A stretch of DNA of 64,000 nt from Streptomyces sp. NBC_01298 (GTDB taxonomy: Bacteria > Actinomycetota > Actinomycetes > Streptomycetales > Streptomycetaceae). The DNA lies in NCBI RefSeq assembly GCF_035978755.1, contig NZ_CP108414.1, forward strand, positions 3,224,001-3,288,000, read 5' to 3'. How positions within the stretch are numbered: the first letter of the stretch is position 1; the number at the start of each line of letters is the position of its first letter. This document shows positions 1-7,705 of this stretch, piece after piece. The position numbers were made by a program, and so were the translations under genes. The notes below the pieces were generated by a model. That model did no database searches, was not told the origin of the DNA, and saw only the letters and a program-made list of their open reading frames with translations.

Positions 1-696
1 CGAGGTCTTCAGCATGTTGATGAACTCGTTGCCCGACGGCGGGATGATCACGCGCATCGCCTGCGGGAGCACCACGCGGCGCATGGTCTGCGTCTGGGTC
101 ATGCCCAGTGCGTGCGAGGCCTCGCTCTGGCCCTCGTCGACGGACTGGATGCCCGCACGGACGATCTCCGCCATGTACGCGCCCTCGTTCAGGCCGAGGC
201 CCAGGAGCGCGACCATGAACGGGGTCATCAGTTCGACGGTCTCTTGCTTGTAGATCGGGCCGAGGTTCACGTACTGGAAGATCAGCGACAGGTTGAACCA
301 CACCAGCAGCTGTACGTAGACCGGGGTGCCGCGGAAGAACCAGATGTAGAGCCACGCGACGGTGTTCGTCACCGGGTTCTTCGAGAGCCGCATGACCGCG
401 AAGAGGATGCCGAGCGCCAGGCCCAGCGCCATCGCGGACACGCTGATGATCACGGTGTTGCCGAGGCCCGCGATGATCGAGGGGTCGAAGAGCTTGTCCC
501 CGACCGTCCCCCAGATCACGTTGCCCTGGGAGAAGGCGTAGACGAGCCAGCCCAGCAGGACGACGACGACCGCGCCGCTGATCCAGCGGCCGTAGTGCCG
601 CACGGGGATTGCCTTGATGGCCTCGTACGGGGTACCCGAGGCGCCGGGCCCGGCGGGCGGGGTCGCGGCCGGATCCTTGTCGATCTTGTCAGTCAC
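1..696 (-). CDS. polar amino-acid ABC transporter permease (partial, C-terminus beyond window)
   Basis: Inner-membrane permease of a polar amino-acid (glutamate/glutamine type) ABC importer. The visible 232 codons start at GTG 696. They hold a charged Pro-rich N-terminal tail, several hydrophobic segments (one near residues 40-58, others after residue 80) and the EAA-type cytoplasmic loop (SEASHALGMTQTQTMRRVVL, about residues 193-212) that docks on the ATPase. The next gene upstream in the same direction encodes the binding protein, 68 bp away across a hairpin, so the two form one transport operon. The ATPase is probably beyond the left edge. Substrate is not determined by the sequence. Confidence 0.9.
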   Translation of the reverse strand, partial: MTDKIDKDPAATPPAGPGASGTPYEAIKAIPVRHYGRWISGAVVVVLLGWLVYAFSQGNVIWGTVGDKLFDPSIIAGLGNTVIISVSAMALGLALGILFAVMRLSKNPVTNTVAWLYIWFFRGTPVYVQLLVWFNLSLIFQYVNLGPIYKQETVELMTPFMVALLGLGLNEGAYMAEIVRAGIQSVDEGQSEASHALGMTQTQTMRRVVLPQAMRVIIPPSGNEFINMLKTS

Positions 697-730
697 AATG
701 ACTGCCCTTCAGTGGAGCTCAGGAACAAGG

Positions 731-756
731 GACCGGGGGCGTCGGCGCCCCCGGTC
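731..756 (-). terminator. intercistronic hairpin between binding protein and permease
   Basis: Perfect 10-bp inverted repeat (GACCGGGGGC / GCCCCCGGTC) with a 6-nt loop and no T-run. It lies after the binding-protein stop and before the permease start. Such hairpins usually give partial termination or 3' protection, so that the binding protein is made in excess over the permease; that role is inferred. Confidence 0.65.
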
Positions 757-764
757 CGCACGGG

Positions 765-1712
765 TCACTTGCCTGCGTTGACCGTCGCCGACTGCACGGC
801 GCTGTCCTTGACGTTCCACTTCTCCAGGACCTTGGCGTAGGAGCCGTCCTTGATGATCGCGTCGAGGGCCTGCTTGAGGGCGTCGCGCAGCTGGGTGTTC
901 TCCTTGCTGACGCCGATGCCGAAGAGGCCGACGTCGGACTGCTGGCCCGCGACCTCGAAGTCCTTGCCGCCGCCGGAGGTCTTCGCGGCGTACGCGGCGA
1001 TGGGGAAGTCGTTCAGGTCGGCCACGGCGCCGCCGGCCTTGACGCGGGTCTGGGCCTCGGCGTCGGTGTCGAAGGCCTCGATGGTGAGCTTCTTGTCACC
1101 GCACTTCGTGGCCTGGGCCTTGAAGGTGTCCTCGTACGTCGTGCCGCGCTGGACGGCGACCGTCTTGCCGCAGAGGTCGTCCAGGGACTTGACGCCCTGC
1201 GGGTTGCCCTTCTTGACGAGGAGCGAGACGCCGGAGGAGAAGTAGTCGACGAAGTCGATCCCCTTGCCGATCTGCTTGCCGGCGTCGTCGAGGCCCTTCT
1301 GACGCTTCTCGTTGTCCGTGATGGAGGACATGATCGCGTCCTGGCGGCCGGTGTAGATCGAGGTGATCAGACCGTCGAAGCTGCCCGAGGCGAACTCGAA
1401 CTTCACACCGAGCTGCTTGCCCAGGGCCTCGGCGATGTCGGGGTCGACACCGACGATCTTGCCGCCCTCGGTGAACTCCATCGGCGCGTACGCCGCGTCC
1501 GTGCCGACCTTGATGACGCCCGCGTCCTGGATCTTCTTCGGCAGGGCGGAGAAGAGGGGGGCGGCGTTGGACTTGGTGGCGTCCCCGGACCCCTTCTTCT
1601 CGGTCTGGTCTCCACAGCCGGTGAGGATCAGGGCGCCGGCGACCGCGATCGCGCCGACCGCGGCGATCCGGGACCGTGCGGCGGTCGTACGGCGGGTGGT
1701 GCTTGCGGTCAT
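765..1712 (-). CDS. polar amino-acid ABC transporter substrate-binding lipoprotein
   Basis: Extracytoplasmic solute-binding lipoprotein (SBP_bac_3 family, 315 aa) that captures a polar amino acid for the permease downstream. The chosen ATG at 1712 has a GGAGG ribosome site; a longer frame to 1799 lacks one. The N-terminus shows a charged stretch, a hydrophobic segment and a lipobox ending LTGC, so the mature protein is lipid-anchored. Family features include DAAYAPMEF near the start of lobe 1, a GFDGLITSI-like segment and VAVQRGTTYEDT in the hinge region. Ligand is inferred only at class level. Confidence 0.92.
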   Translation of the reverse strand: MTASTTRRTTAARSRIAAVGAIAVAGALILTGCGDQTEKKGSGDATKSNAAPLFSALPKKIQDAGVIKVGTDAAYAPMEFTEGGKIVGVDPDIAEALGKQLGVKFEFASGSFDGLITSIYTGRQDAIMSSITDNEKRQKGLDDAGKQIGKGIDFVDYFSSGVSLLVKKGNPQGVKSLDDLCGKTVAVQRGTTYEDTFKAQATKCGDKKLTIEAFDTDAEAQTRVKAGGAVADLNDFPIAAYAAKTSGGGKDFEVAGQQSDVGLFGIGVSKENTQLRDALKQALDAIIKDGSYAKVLEKWNVKDSAVQSATVNAGK

Positions 1713-2236
1713 GAGCTGGTTCCTCCGGCAGGTGGAAAGCGTCGAAATGCGGTCGGGCACGCCCCATCGAGTGTCGCGACCTTGTGTGATTAGGGGCATC
1801 TTGCCATTCGGACTGAGTCATTCAGGCAGCCCGTCAGGTCAAAATCGGATAACGGCAGCCGCTTCGTACCCAACAGGACTGCGGACAAGGCCCCTCAGAG
1901 CCGCACGAACGGCCGTGACCTGGGCCTTTTGCCGCACGATTTACGGCGCGTCTCGCCCATCGGACAGAGAGGTTTGGACTTTTCGCCAAAACCGGGACAA
2001 GGACCTGACACTTGAGCGGGAATCGACTCGTCTGGGTGAGTGTTCTTCGGGTAGAACAGATCCTTACACCCCTCATCCGGGGCTCAGGGCGCGCGTGCGG
2101 CGCGCCCGCGCGTACGAACCTCCCCTTCACGGAGACGGGCCTACAACCGTCGCCAAGAAGACGGACGCGGTGCCCGCCCACCCCTTAACCAGGAGTGGCC
2201 ACCCTCAACGATTCAAAGACATAAGGGGTTAAGACA
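1713..2236. other. divergent intergenic region, no gene seen
   Basis: A 524-bp spacer between the divergent amino-acid transport operon and the malic enzyme gene. Several frames are open but have neither ribosome sites nor Streptomyces codon bias. The AAGGGG at 2223-2228 is the ribosome site for the malic enzyme. No convincing operator was found; the length suggests both leaders and promoters are here. Confidence 0.6.
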
Positions 2237-3439
2237 GTGGCAGCGGAGATCGTCAATCCTCGCAGCGACAGCGTGACGGACAACAACCCGGATGCGGTGT
2301 TCGCGCTGCACCGGGGCGGCAAGATGGCCATCGTGGCCACCGTGCCGGTCCACAACAAGGACGACCTGTCCCTGGCGTACACGCCCGGCGTTGCGAAGGT
2401 CTGCAGCGCCATTGCCGAGCAGCCCGAGCTCGTGAACGAGTACACCTGGAAGTCCAACGTGGTCGCCGTCGTCACCGACGGTACGGCCGTGCTCGGACTC
2501 GGTGACATCGGGCCCGAGGCCTCCCTCCCCGTGATGGAGGGCAAGGCCATTCTCTTCAAGCAGTTCGGTGGCGTCGACGCGGTTCCGATCGCGCTCGCCA
2601 CCAAGGACACGGACGAGATCATCGAGACCGTGATCCGCCTCGCGCCGTCCTTCGGCGGGGTGAACCTGGAGGACATCTCGGCGCCCCGCTGCTTCGAGAT
2701 CGAGCGCCGCCTCCAGGAGGCGCTGGACATCCCGATCTTCCACGACGACCAGCACGGCACGGCCATCGTGACGCTGGCCGCCATGCGCAACGCCGCGAAG
2801 CTCACCGGTCGCACCCTCGCCGACCTGCGCGCCGTGATCTCGGGCGCCGGCGCCGCGGGCATCGCGATCGCCAAGATCCTCGTGGACGCGGGCATCGGCG
2901 ACGTGTGCGTCACCGACCGCAAGGGCGTCGTCTCCGCCGACCGCTCCGACCTGACGGACGTCAAGGCGGAGATCGCGGGCCTGACGAACAAGACCGGCCA
3001 GACCGGTTCCCTGGAGAGCGCCCTCGCCGGCGCGGACGTCTTCATCGGCGTCTCCGGCGGTACGGTCCCCGAGGCCGCGGTGGCGACGATGGCGAAGGAC
3101 TGCTTCGTCTTCGCCATGGCCAACCCGAACCCGGAGGTCCACCCCGACGTCGCGCACAAGTACGCGGCGGTCGTGGCCACGGGCCGCTCGGACTTCCCGA
3201 ACCAGATCAACAACGTGCTGGCGTTCCCCGGCATCTTCGCGGGTGCGCTGAAGGTCCGCGCGACCCGGATCACCGAGGGCATGAAGATCGCCGCCGCCGA
3301 CGCCATCGCCGGTGTCGTGGGTGACGAGCTCGCCGCCGACTACGTGATCCCGTCGCCGTTCGACGCCCGCGTCGCCGAGGCCGTCACGGCCGCGGTCGCC
3401 GCGGCGGCCAAGGCCGACGGCGTGGCCCGCCTGGCGTAG
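2237..3439 (+). CDS. malic enzyme (malate oxidoreductase, decarboxylating)
   Basis: Oxidatively decarboxylates malate to pyruvate with reduction of NAD(P), linking the TCA cycle to pyruvate and NADPH supply. The 400-aa protein starts at GTG 2237 behind AAGGGG. Recognisable family segments are LAYTPGVA, GLGDIGPEA with the following lysine-containing KAILFKQFGG, the metal-site run FHDDQHGT, and a Rossmann motif GAGAAGIAI. Length fits the short bacterial malic enzyme class without a phosphotransacetylase tail. Cofactor choice cannot be read safely by eye; from memory the syntenic S. coelicolor enzyme is the NADP type. A strong terminator follows. Confidence 0.93.
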   Translation: MAAEIVNPRSDSVTDNNPDAVFALHRGGKMAIVATVPVHNKDDLSLAYTPGVAKVCSAIAEQPELVNEYTWKSNVVAVVTDGTAVLGLGDIGPEASLPVMEGKAILFKQFGGVDAVPIALATKDTDEIIETVIRLAPSFGGVNLEDISAPRCFEIERRLQEALDIPIFHDDQHGTAIVTLAAMRNAAKLTGRTLADLRAVISGAGAAGIAIAKILVDAGIGDVCVTDRKGVVSADRSDLTDVKAEIAGLTNKTGQTGSLESALAGADVFIGVSGGTVPEAAVATMAKDCFVFAMANPNPEVHPDVAHKYAAVVATGRSDFPNQINNVLAFPGIFAGALKVRATRITEGMKIAAADAIAGVVGDELAADYVIPSPFDARVAEAVTAAVAAAAKADGVARLA

Positions 3440-3461
3440 GCGCTGCGACAGCTGAACGGAA

Positions 3462-3496
3462 GCGGGGCCCGGCCGAACCATTCGGCCGGGCCCCGC
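3462..3496 (+). terminator. hairpin terminator after malic enzyme
   Basis: Perfect 16-bp GC-rich inverted repeat with a 3-nt loop, 22 bp after the malic enzyme stop. It lacks a T-run, which is common for Streptomyces terminators. Confidence 0.85.
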
Positions 3497-3580
3497 TGCC
3501 GTTCCCGGGCCGCCGGCGTTCGCATCCGGTCCGCGGCCGGCCACATCCAGCCCGCGGGCGGGGCGGGGCCTGGATCCCCG

Positions 3581-3599
3581 GGCTACCGACCGGTAGCCT
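3581..3599 (+). promoter_or_regulatory. palindromic operator overlapping a leaderless promoter
   Basis: Perfect palindrome GGCTACC-gacc-GGTAGCC at 3581-3598. Its right arm contains the candidate -10 TAGCCT (3594-3599), which sits 7 nt before the ATG at 3607. This suggests a leaderless mRNA and a repressor that would block RNA polymerase. The regulator is unknown and is not encoded next to it. Confidence 0.55.
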
Positions 3600-3606
3600 C
3601 GCGGCC

Positions 3607-4569
3607 ATGTTCGCTGCCTACGCCGCCCGAATCGACCGTGACCAGCCGCTGAACGGCCTCGTGCTGGGCGAACGCCCAGCCCCGCGGGCCCGCCCCGGCT
3701 GGGTGACCGTGAACGTCAAGGCCGCCTCCCTCAACCACCACGACCTGTGGTCGCTGCGCGGGGTCGGCCTCGGGGAGGACAAGCTCCCCATGATCCTCGG
3801 CTGTGACGCCGCCGGGATCGACCAGGACGGCAACGAGGTCGTCCTGCACTCCGTCATCGGCCAGAGCGGCCACGGAGTCGGCCCCGACGAGCCCCGCTCG
3901 ATCCTGACCGAGCGCTACCAGGGCACCTTCGCCGAGCAGGTCACCGTCCCCGCCTGGAACGTCCTGCGCAAGCCCGCGGAGCTCTCCTTCGAGCAGGCCG
4001 CCTGCCTGCCCACCGCCTGGCTCACCGCGTACCGCATGCTCTTCACCAACGCGGGCGTCCGTCCCGGCGACTCCGTCCTGGTCCAGGGCGCGGGCGGCGG
4101 GGTGGCCACCGCGGCCATCGCCCTCGGCAAGGCGGCCGGCCTGCGGGTCTTCGCGACCAGCCGCGACGAGGCCAAGCGCAAGCGCGCGGTCGAGCTGGGC
4201 GCCGTAGAGGCCTACGAGCCCGGAGCGCGGCTCCCTCAGCGGGTCGACGCGGTCATCGAGACGGTCGGCGCCGCCACCTGGTCGCACTCGGTGAAGTCCC
4301 TGCGCCCCGGCGGCACCCTGGTCATCTCGGGCGCCACCAGCGGGGACCACCCGGCGCACGCCGAGCTGACCCGGATCTTCTTCCTGGAGCTCAAGGTGGT
4401 CGGCTCCACGATGGGCTCGAAGGACGAGCTGGAGGATCTGCTGTCCTTCTGCGCGGCGACCGGCGTCCGCCCGGTGATCGACGAGACCCTGCCGCTGGAC
4501 CGGGCCCGCGAGGGATTCGAGAAGCTGGAATCGGGCGATCTGTTCGGCAAGGTCGTCCTCACCGTCTAG
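3607..4569 (+). CDS. zinc-binding-type dehydrogenase / quinone reductase (MDR superfamily)
   Basis: A 320-aa medium-chain dehydrogenase/reductase that probably reduces a quinone, enone or aldehyde with NAD(P)H. The GroES-like N-terminal half (SLNHHDLWSLRG, LGCDAAG) is followed by a Rossmann domain with GAGGGVATAAIALGKAAG and the TSRDEAKRKRAVELGA segment. The structural-zinc cysteine cluster of classical alcohol dehydrogenases is not evident, which favours the quinone-reductase branch. The start at ATG 3607 fits a leaderless transcript. It stands alone between terminators, so context does not reveal a substrate. Confidence 0.85.
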   Translation: MFAAYAARIDRDQPLNGLVLGERPAPRARPGWVTVNVKAASLNHHDLWSLRGVGLGEDKLPMILGCDAAGIDQDGNEVVLHSVIGQSGHGVGPDEPRSILTERYQGTFAEQVTVPAWNVLRKPAELSFEQAACLPTAWLTAYRMLFTNAGVRPGDSVLVQGAGGGVATAAIALGKAAGLRVFATSRDEAKRKRAVELGAVEAYEPGARLPQRVDAVIETVGAATWSHSVKSLRPGGTLVISGATSGDHPAHAELTRIFFLELKVVGSTMGSKDELEDLLSFCAATGVRPVIDETLPLDRAREGFEKLESGDLFGKVVLTV

Positions 4570-4597
4570 CGCTCCGCGCCGCGTCCGGCGCCCATGA

Positions 4598-4643
4598 TGT
4601 CAATGTGGGTTGACGCCCTCCCGTTCGTCAACCTACATTGACA
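4598..4643 (+). promoter_or_regulatory. large palindromic operator/promoter of the HTH-ClpN operon
   Basis: An 18-bp arm, TGTCAATGT-ggg-TTGACG, is repeated in reverse (CGTCAA-cct-ACATTGACA) across a 10-nt centre with one mismatch. Inside it lie a -35-like TTGACG (4610-4615) and a -10-like TACATT (4634-4639), spaced 18 bp. The -10 ends 7 nt before the ATG at 4647, so the mRNA is probably leaderless. Two nested TTGAC half-sites per arm suggest cooperative binding, most simply by the HTH protein just downstream. Confidence 0.75.
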
Positions 4644-4646
4644 CTC

Positions 4647-4856
4647 ATGACCGAAGCTACCGATCTGGCGGCACGCGCCGGTGACCGTGACCCGCGCGTG
4701 GGCCTGCGTGCCGTGGCCGCCCTCCGGCGACTGCTGGAGCAACTGGAAGCCGTACAGGTACGCGGGGCCCGCGCACAGGGCTGGTCCTGGCAGGAGATCG
4801 CGGCCGAGCTGGGCGTCAGCCGGCAGGCCGTACACAAGAAGCACGGGAGGCTCTGA
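4647..4856 (+). CDS. small helix-turn-helix DNA-binding protein
   Basis: A 69-aa protein made of a helix rich in Leu/Arg (VGLRAVAALRRLLEQLEAV) and a C-terminal helix-turn-helix, WQEIAAELGVSRQAVHKKH. It has no sensor domain. The start at ATG 4647 fits the -10 seven bases upstream. The stop overlaps the start of the Clp-N gene (TGATG), so the two are translationally coupled. Likely role: autoregulator of the pair through the palindrome in front, possibly with the Clp-N protein as partner; both points are inference. I do not recognise a named homologue. Confidence 0.82.
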   Translation: MTEATDLAARAGDRDPRVGLRAVAALRRLLEQLEAVQVRGARAQGWSWQEIAAELGVSRQAVHKKHGRL

Positions 4857-5368
4857 TGTTCGAACGCTTCACCCAGGACGCCCGCTCCACCGTGACGGGC
4901 GCGGTCGCCGAGGCCGAGCGGACCGGGGCGCGGCGCGTCGGCGAGGAGCACCTGCTGCTCGCCCTGCTCTCCCTGGGCGCGCTCGACCCGCTGAGCGTCG
5001 ACCGGGCCGCGGTCCGCGCCGACCTGGCGACGGCCCGCCGCCGGGGCGGCATGTCCAAGGCGGACGAGGAAGCCCTCGCGGGGCTCGGCATCGACCTCAC
5101 CGAGATCGTCTCCCGCGTCGAGGAGACCCACGGCGAGGGCGCCCTGGCGGACCCGGCCCCGCGCGGCCGCGCCGGCCGCACCCGCTTCACCCCGGGCGCC
5201 AAGAAGGTCCTGGAGCAGTCCCTGCGGATCGCCCTGGGCCGCAAGGAGCGCCACATCTCCACCCTCCACCTGCTCCTCTCCCTCCTTTCCCGCCCCGGTA
5301 CGCCCGCCGAGGTCCTCGCGGACCACGGGGTCACCTACGCGGGCGCCGAGGCGGCCCTGACGGCTTGA
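4856..5368 (+). CDS. stand-alone Clp N-terminal domain protein
   Basis: A 170-aa protein carrying two Clp repeat (ClpA/ClpC N-domain) motifs, one at the N-terminus (MFERFTQDARSTVTGAV, EEHLLLALL) and a second around residues 100-160 (RFTPGAKKVLEQSLRIALG, ISTLHLLLSLL). There is no AAA+ ATPase domain or Walker motif, so it is not a ClpC unfoldase. Such isolated domains may bind substrates, adaptors or an HTH partner. Start 4856 overlaps the HTH stop by one base, with GGGAGG as ribosome site. Function beyond peptide or adaptor binding is unknown. Confidence 0.85.
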   Translation: MFERFTQDARSTVTGAVAEAERTGARRVGEEHLLLALLSLGALDPLSVDRAAVRADLATARRRGGMSKADEEALAGLGIDLTEIVSRVEETHGEGALADPAPRGRAGRTRFTPGAKKVLEQSLRIALGRKERHISTLHLLLSLLSRPGTPAEVLADHGVTYAGAEAALTA

Positions 5369-5471
5369 GGAGCGGTGACAGCCCCTCCGGCTTCCTCGCG
5401 GCCCCGTACAACCATCGGCCCGGCTCGTCGGTCTTGAGCTGCGAAAGAACGTTTCCTGCCGGGGGTTTTCC

Positions 5472-6692
5472 GTGAAGCTGTCCCGTATCGCCGCCGCGAT
5501 CACCACTGCCGCGCTGGCTCCGGCGGTCCTGCTCGCGTCCCCGGCCTTGGCCACCGGCCAGGGGGCCGCCGCGTCCGTCGACATGACGGCTCCGGCCGCA
5601 CCCGGACAGGGCGCGGGCGGCCCGGCCGGCACGAACCCGGACCCCGACGGCACGGGCGGGGGCGCGGCCGGCCAGGACGGGGCGGACCAGGACGGCGCGG
5701 ACCGGGCCGAGCAGGACCGCGAGACGATCCTCGCGATCATCGCCGACCCGATGGCCAGCACGTACATGAAGGAAGCCGGCAACGAGGCCATCGCCGACGG
5801 CCCGGCGGCCATGCGCACGTTCATCGAGACCGACCAGTACGTCATCCGCCGCGACGACTACAGGGTCCTCATCAGCCGTCTGGCGAACGACGCCGGCCCC
5901 GGCCTGATGGGCGGGATCAAGGAGATCATGCGGAGCGGCGCGACCCTGGACGAGCTGCGCCACTTCTACGAGGTCACCCAGCACGAACTGCGCGACGAAG
6001 ACAACAAGGTCGACATCTCCCGGATCGTCGGCATCGGCGGCCCTGCCGTGCGGGAAGCGGGAAAGAAGGCCCTGAAGGGCACGCCCGCCGACCGCACCGC
6101 CTTCCTGAAGACGGGGCAGTACCTCGCGCAGGCCGCCGACGACCGGGCCGAGCTCGCCCGCATCGACGAGGCCTGGGACGGCCCCCTGCTGAGCGGGGCC
6201 ATCAGCGAGATCCTCGGTGGTTCCGCGACCCCGGCCGAGCTGCGCCAGTTCCTCGAGGTGACCCAGTACGAGCTGCGCGACCAGGACAACCGCGTCGAGA
6301 TCATGAAGATCATCCATGGTGACGGCGCCGGCCCGGAGCTGGTCAAGGCCGGCCGCGCCGCGCTGGCGGGTACCGCCGCCGACCGCACCGCGTTCCTGAA
6401 GACGGGCCAGCACGAGGCGCGCGCCAAGGACAAGAAGGCCCAGGAGCAGCAGGAGCAGGGGACGGGCGAGCAGGACGAGAACGCCCCCGGCGCCGGCTCG
6501 GATTCCGGCTCCGGTTCCGGAACCGGCGGCGGCAACAACGCCGTCACTCCCCAGGGCGGCACCACCCCGCCCCTCGCCTCCACGGGCGCCGATGACTCCA
6601 CCCTGATCACGGTCGGCGGTGGCACGGCGCTCGTCGCCGGCGCGGGGCTCCTGCTCGCCGCCCGGATGCGTCGCGCGGGCTCCGCGCGCTGA
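5472..6692 (+). CDS. secreted ALF-repeat protein with LAXTG sortase signal
   Basis: A 406-aa cell-surface protein. GTG 5472 (GGGGG 5 bp upstream) begins a signal peptide ending near ALA-TGQG, followed by a Gly/Asp-rich linker. The body contains short ALF repeats (e.g. TPADRTAFLKTGQYLAQAAD and AADRTAFLKTGQHEARAKD), about 130 residues of related helical units. The C-terminus has a Gly/Ser-rich spacer, LASTGADD, a hydrophobic helix and a basic tail RMRRAGSAR. LASTG fits the LAXTG class E sortase signal of Streptomyces, so wall anchoring is likely. Ligand or role of the repeats is unknown. Confidence 0.85.
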   Translation: MKLSRIAAAITTAALAPAVLLASPALATGQGAAASVDMTAPAAPGQGAGGPAGTNPDPDGTGGGAAGQDGADQDGADRAEQDRETILAIIADPMASTYMKEAGNEAIADGPAAMRTFIETDQYVIRRDDYRVLISRLANDAGPGLMGGIKEIMRSGATLDELRHFYEVTQHELRDEDNKVDISRIVGIGGPAVREAGKKALKGTPADRTAFLKTGQYLAQAADDRAELARIDEAWDGPLLSGAISEILGGSATPAELRQFLEVTQYELRDQDNRVEIMKIIHGDGAGPELVKAGRAALAGTAADRTAFLKTGQHEARAKDKKAQEQQEQGTGEQDENAPGAGSDSGSGSGTGGGNNAVTPQGGTTPPLASTGADDSTLITVGGGTALVAGAGLLLAARMRRAGSAR

Positions 6693-6696
6693 ACCG

Positions 6697-6762
6697 CCTC
6701 GCCGCGGCCGTACAGGGGTCGGCCGCGGCGAGGAATCCGAACGGGGCGGCCCAGGCCGCCCC
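6697..6762. terminator. paired hairpins between convergent genes
   Basis: Two inverted repeats: 6697-6710 with 6720-6733 (14 bp, perfect) and 6743-6751 with 6754-6762 (9 bp), followed by TTCGG. They lie between the convergent ALF-repeat gene and padR-like gene and probably terminate both. Confidence 0.75.
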
Positions 6763-6783
6763 TTCGGCTTGTGCGGAGACGAC

Positions 6784-7704
6784 CTAGCCTTGCGGCCCGA
6801 GGGCCGTGGCGATGCGGGCGGCCGCCTCCGCCAGGTGGGTACGGGCCTGCGCCAGCTGGTCCTCGCCGATCCCCCGGTCACGGGCCGCGTCGCGGATGTC
6901 GTCGCGGAAGCGGTCCAGCAGCCGGTCCAGGTCGCGGGCCGGGTCCCCCGTCGGCGGTACGTCACGCGCCCAGTCCGTGTCCGGGGCGGCCGCCTGAGCC
7001 GAGGGGGCCGACGGAGCCTGCGGAGCGGACGGATCGGACGGAGCCGTCGGCGAGCCGGAGCCGCCGAGCCAGGCTCCCGCCAGGCTGCCCAGGACCCCGC
7101 CCGACTTCGCGAACTGCTCCTGCAACTGGCCGGCGATGCGCTGGACCTCCTCGCGCGCCCGCTCCTGTGCCTCCTTGGCCTGCCGGCGCGCCTGCTGGGC
7201 CTCCTCGCGGGCCCGGCGGCTCTCGTCCTTCGCCCGGCGCGCCTGTTCCTTCCACTCGGCCTTCGCCTTGCGGAACTCCTCCTTGGCGGCCGTCCAGGAC
7301 TCGCCCTCCACCTGCGTGGCCGACGCGCTGGCCGCGGCCCGCAGTTCGCGCCGCAGATCGCCCGCCGCGCCGCTCACGTCGGCACGGATCTCGGCGGCCA
7401 GCTCGGAGACCGAGTCACGGATCTCCAGCTCCAGGTCGGCCAGTTCGCCGCCGCGGTCGGCCAGTTCGGCGCGGCCCGCGTCGGTGATCGAGTACACCTT
7501 GCGCCCGCCTTCGGTCGCGTGCGTGACCAGGCCCTCGGTCTCCAGCTTCGCCAGGCGCGGGTACACCGTGCCCGCGGAGGGTGCGTACAGCCCCTGGAAA
7601 CGTTCCTCCAGCAGCCGGATCACCTCGTACCCGTGGCGCGGGGCCTCGTCGAGCAGCTTGAGGAGGTAGAGGCGGAGGCGGCCGTGGGCGAAGACGGGCG
7701 GCAT
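6784..7704 (-). CDS. PadR-family transcriptional regulator with long coiled-coil tail
   Basis: A 306-aa regulator. Residues 1-90 form a PadR winged helix (LRLYLLKLLDEAPRHGYEV, SAGTVYPRLAKLETEGLV, YSITDAGRAEL). Residues about 120-190 are a highly charged Arg/Glu/Ala coiled coil, much longer than in ordinary PadR proteins, then an Ala/Pro/Ser linker and a C-terminal helical region. It starts 1 bp after the stop of the DUF4097 gene and is thus co-transcribed. Autoregulation through the TATCGCG motifs upstream of the operon is likely. Signal unknown. Confidence 0.88.
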   Translation of the reverse strand: MPPVFAHGRLRLYLLKLLDEAPRHGYEVIRLLEERFQGLYAPSAGTVYPRLAKLETEGLVTHATEGGRKVYSITDAGRAELADRGGELADLELEIRDSVSELAAEIRADVSGAAGDLRRELRAAASASATQVEGESWTAAKEEFRKAKAEWKEQARRAKDESRRAREEAQQARRQAKEAQERAREEVQRIAGQLQEQFAKSGGVLGSLAGAWLGGSGSPTAPSDPSAPQAPSAPSAQAAAPDTDWARDVPPTGDPARDLDRLLDRFRDDIRDAARDRGIGEDQLAQARTHLAEAAARIATALGPQG

Positions 7705-7705
7705 G

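Noticed and set aside
1834..2181. A 115-codon minus-strand frame in the spacer before malic enzyme
   Set aside because: No ribosome site, no bias for G/C at third positions and many Cys/Arg codons in a random pattern.
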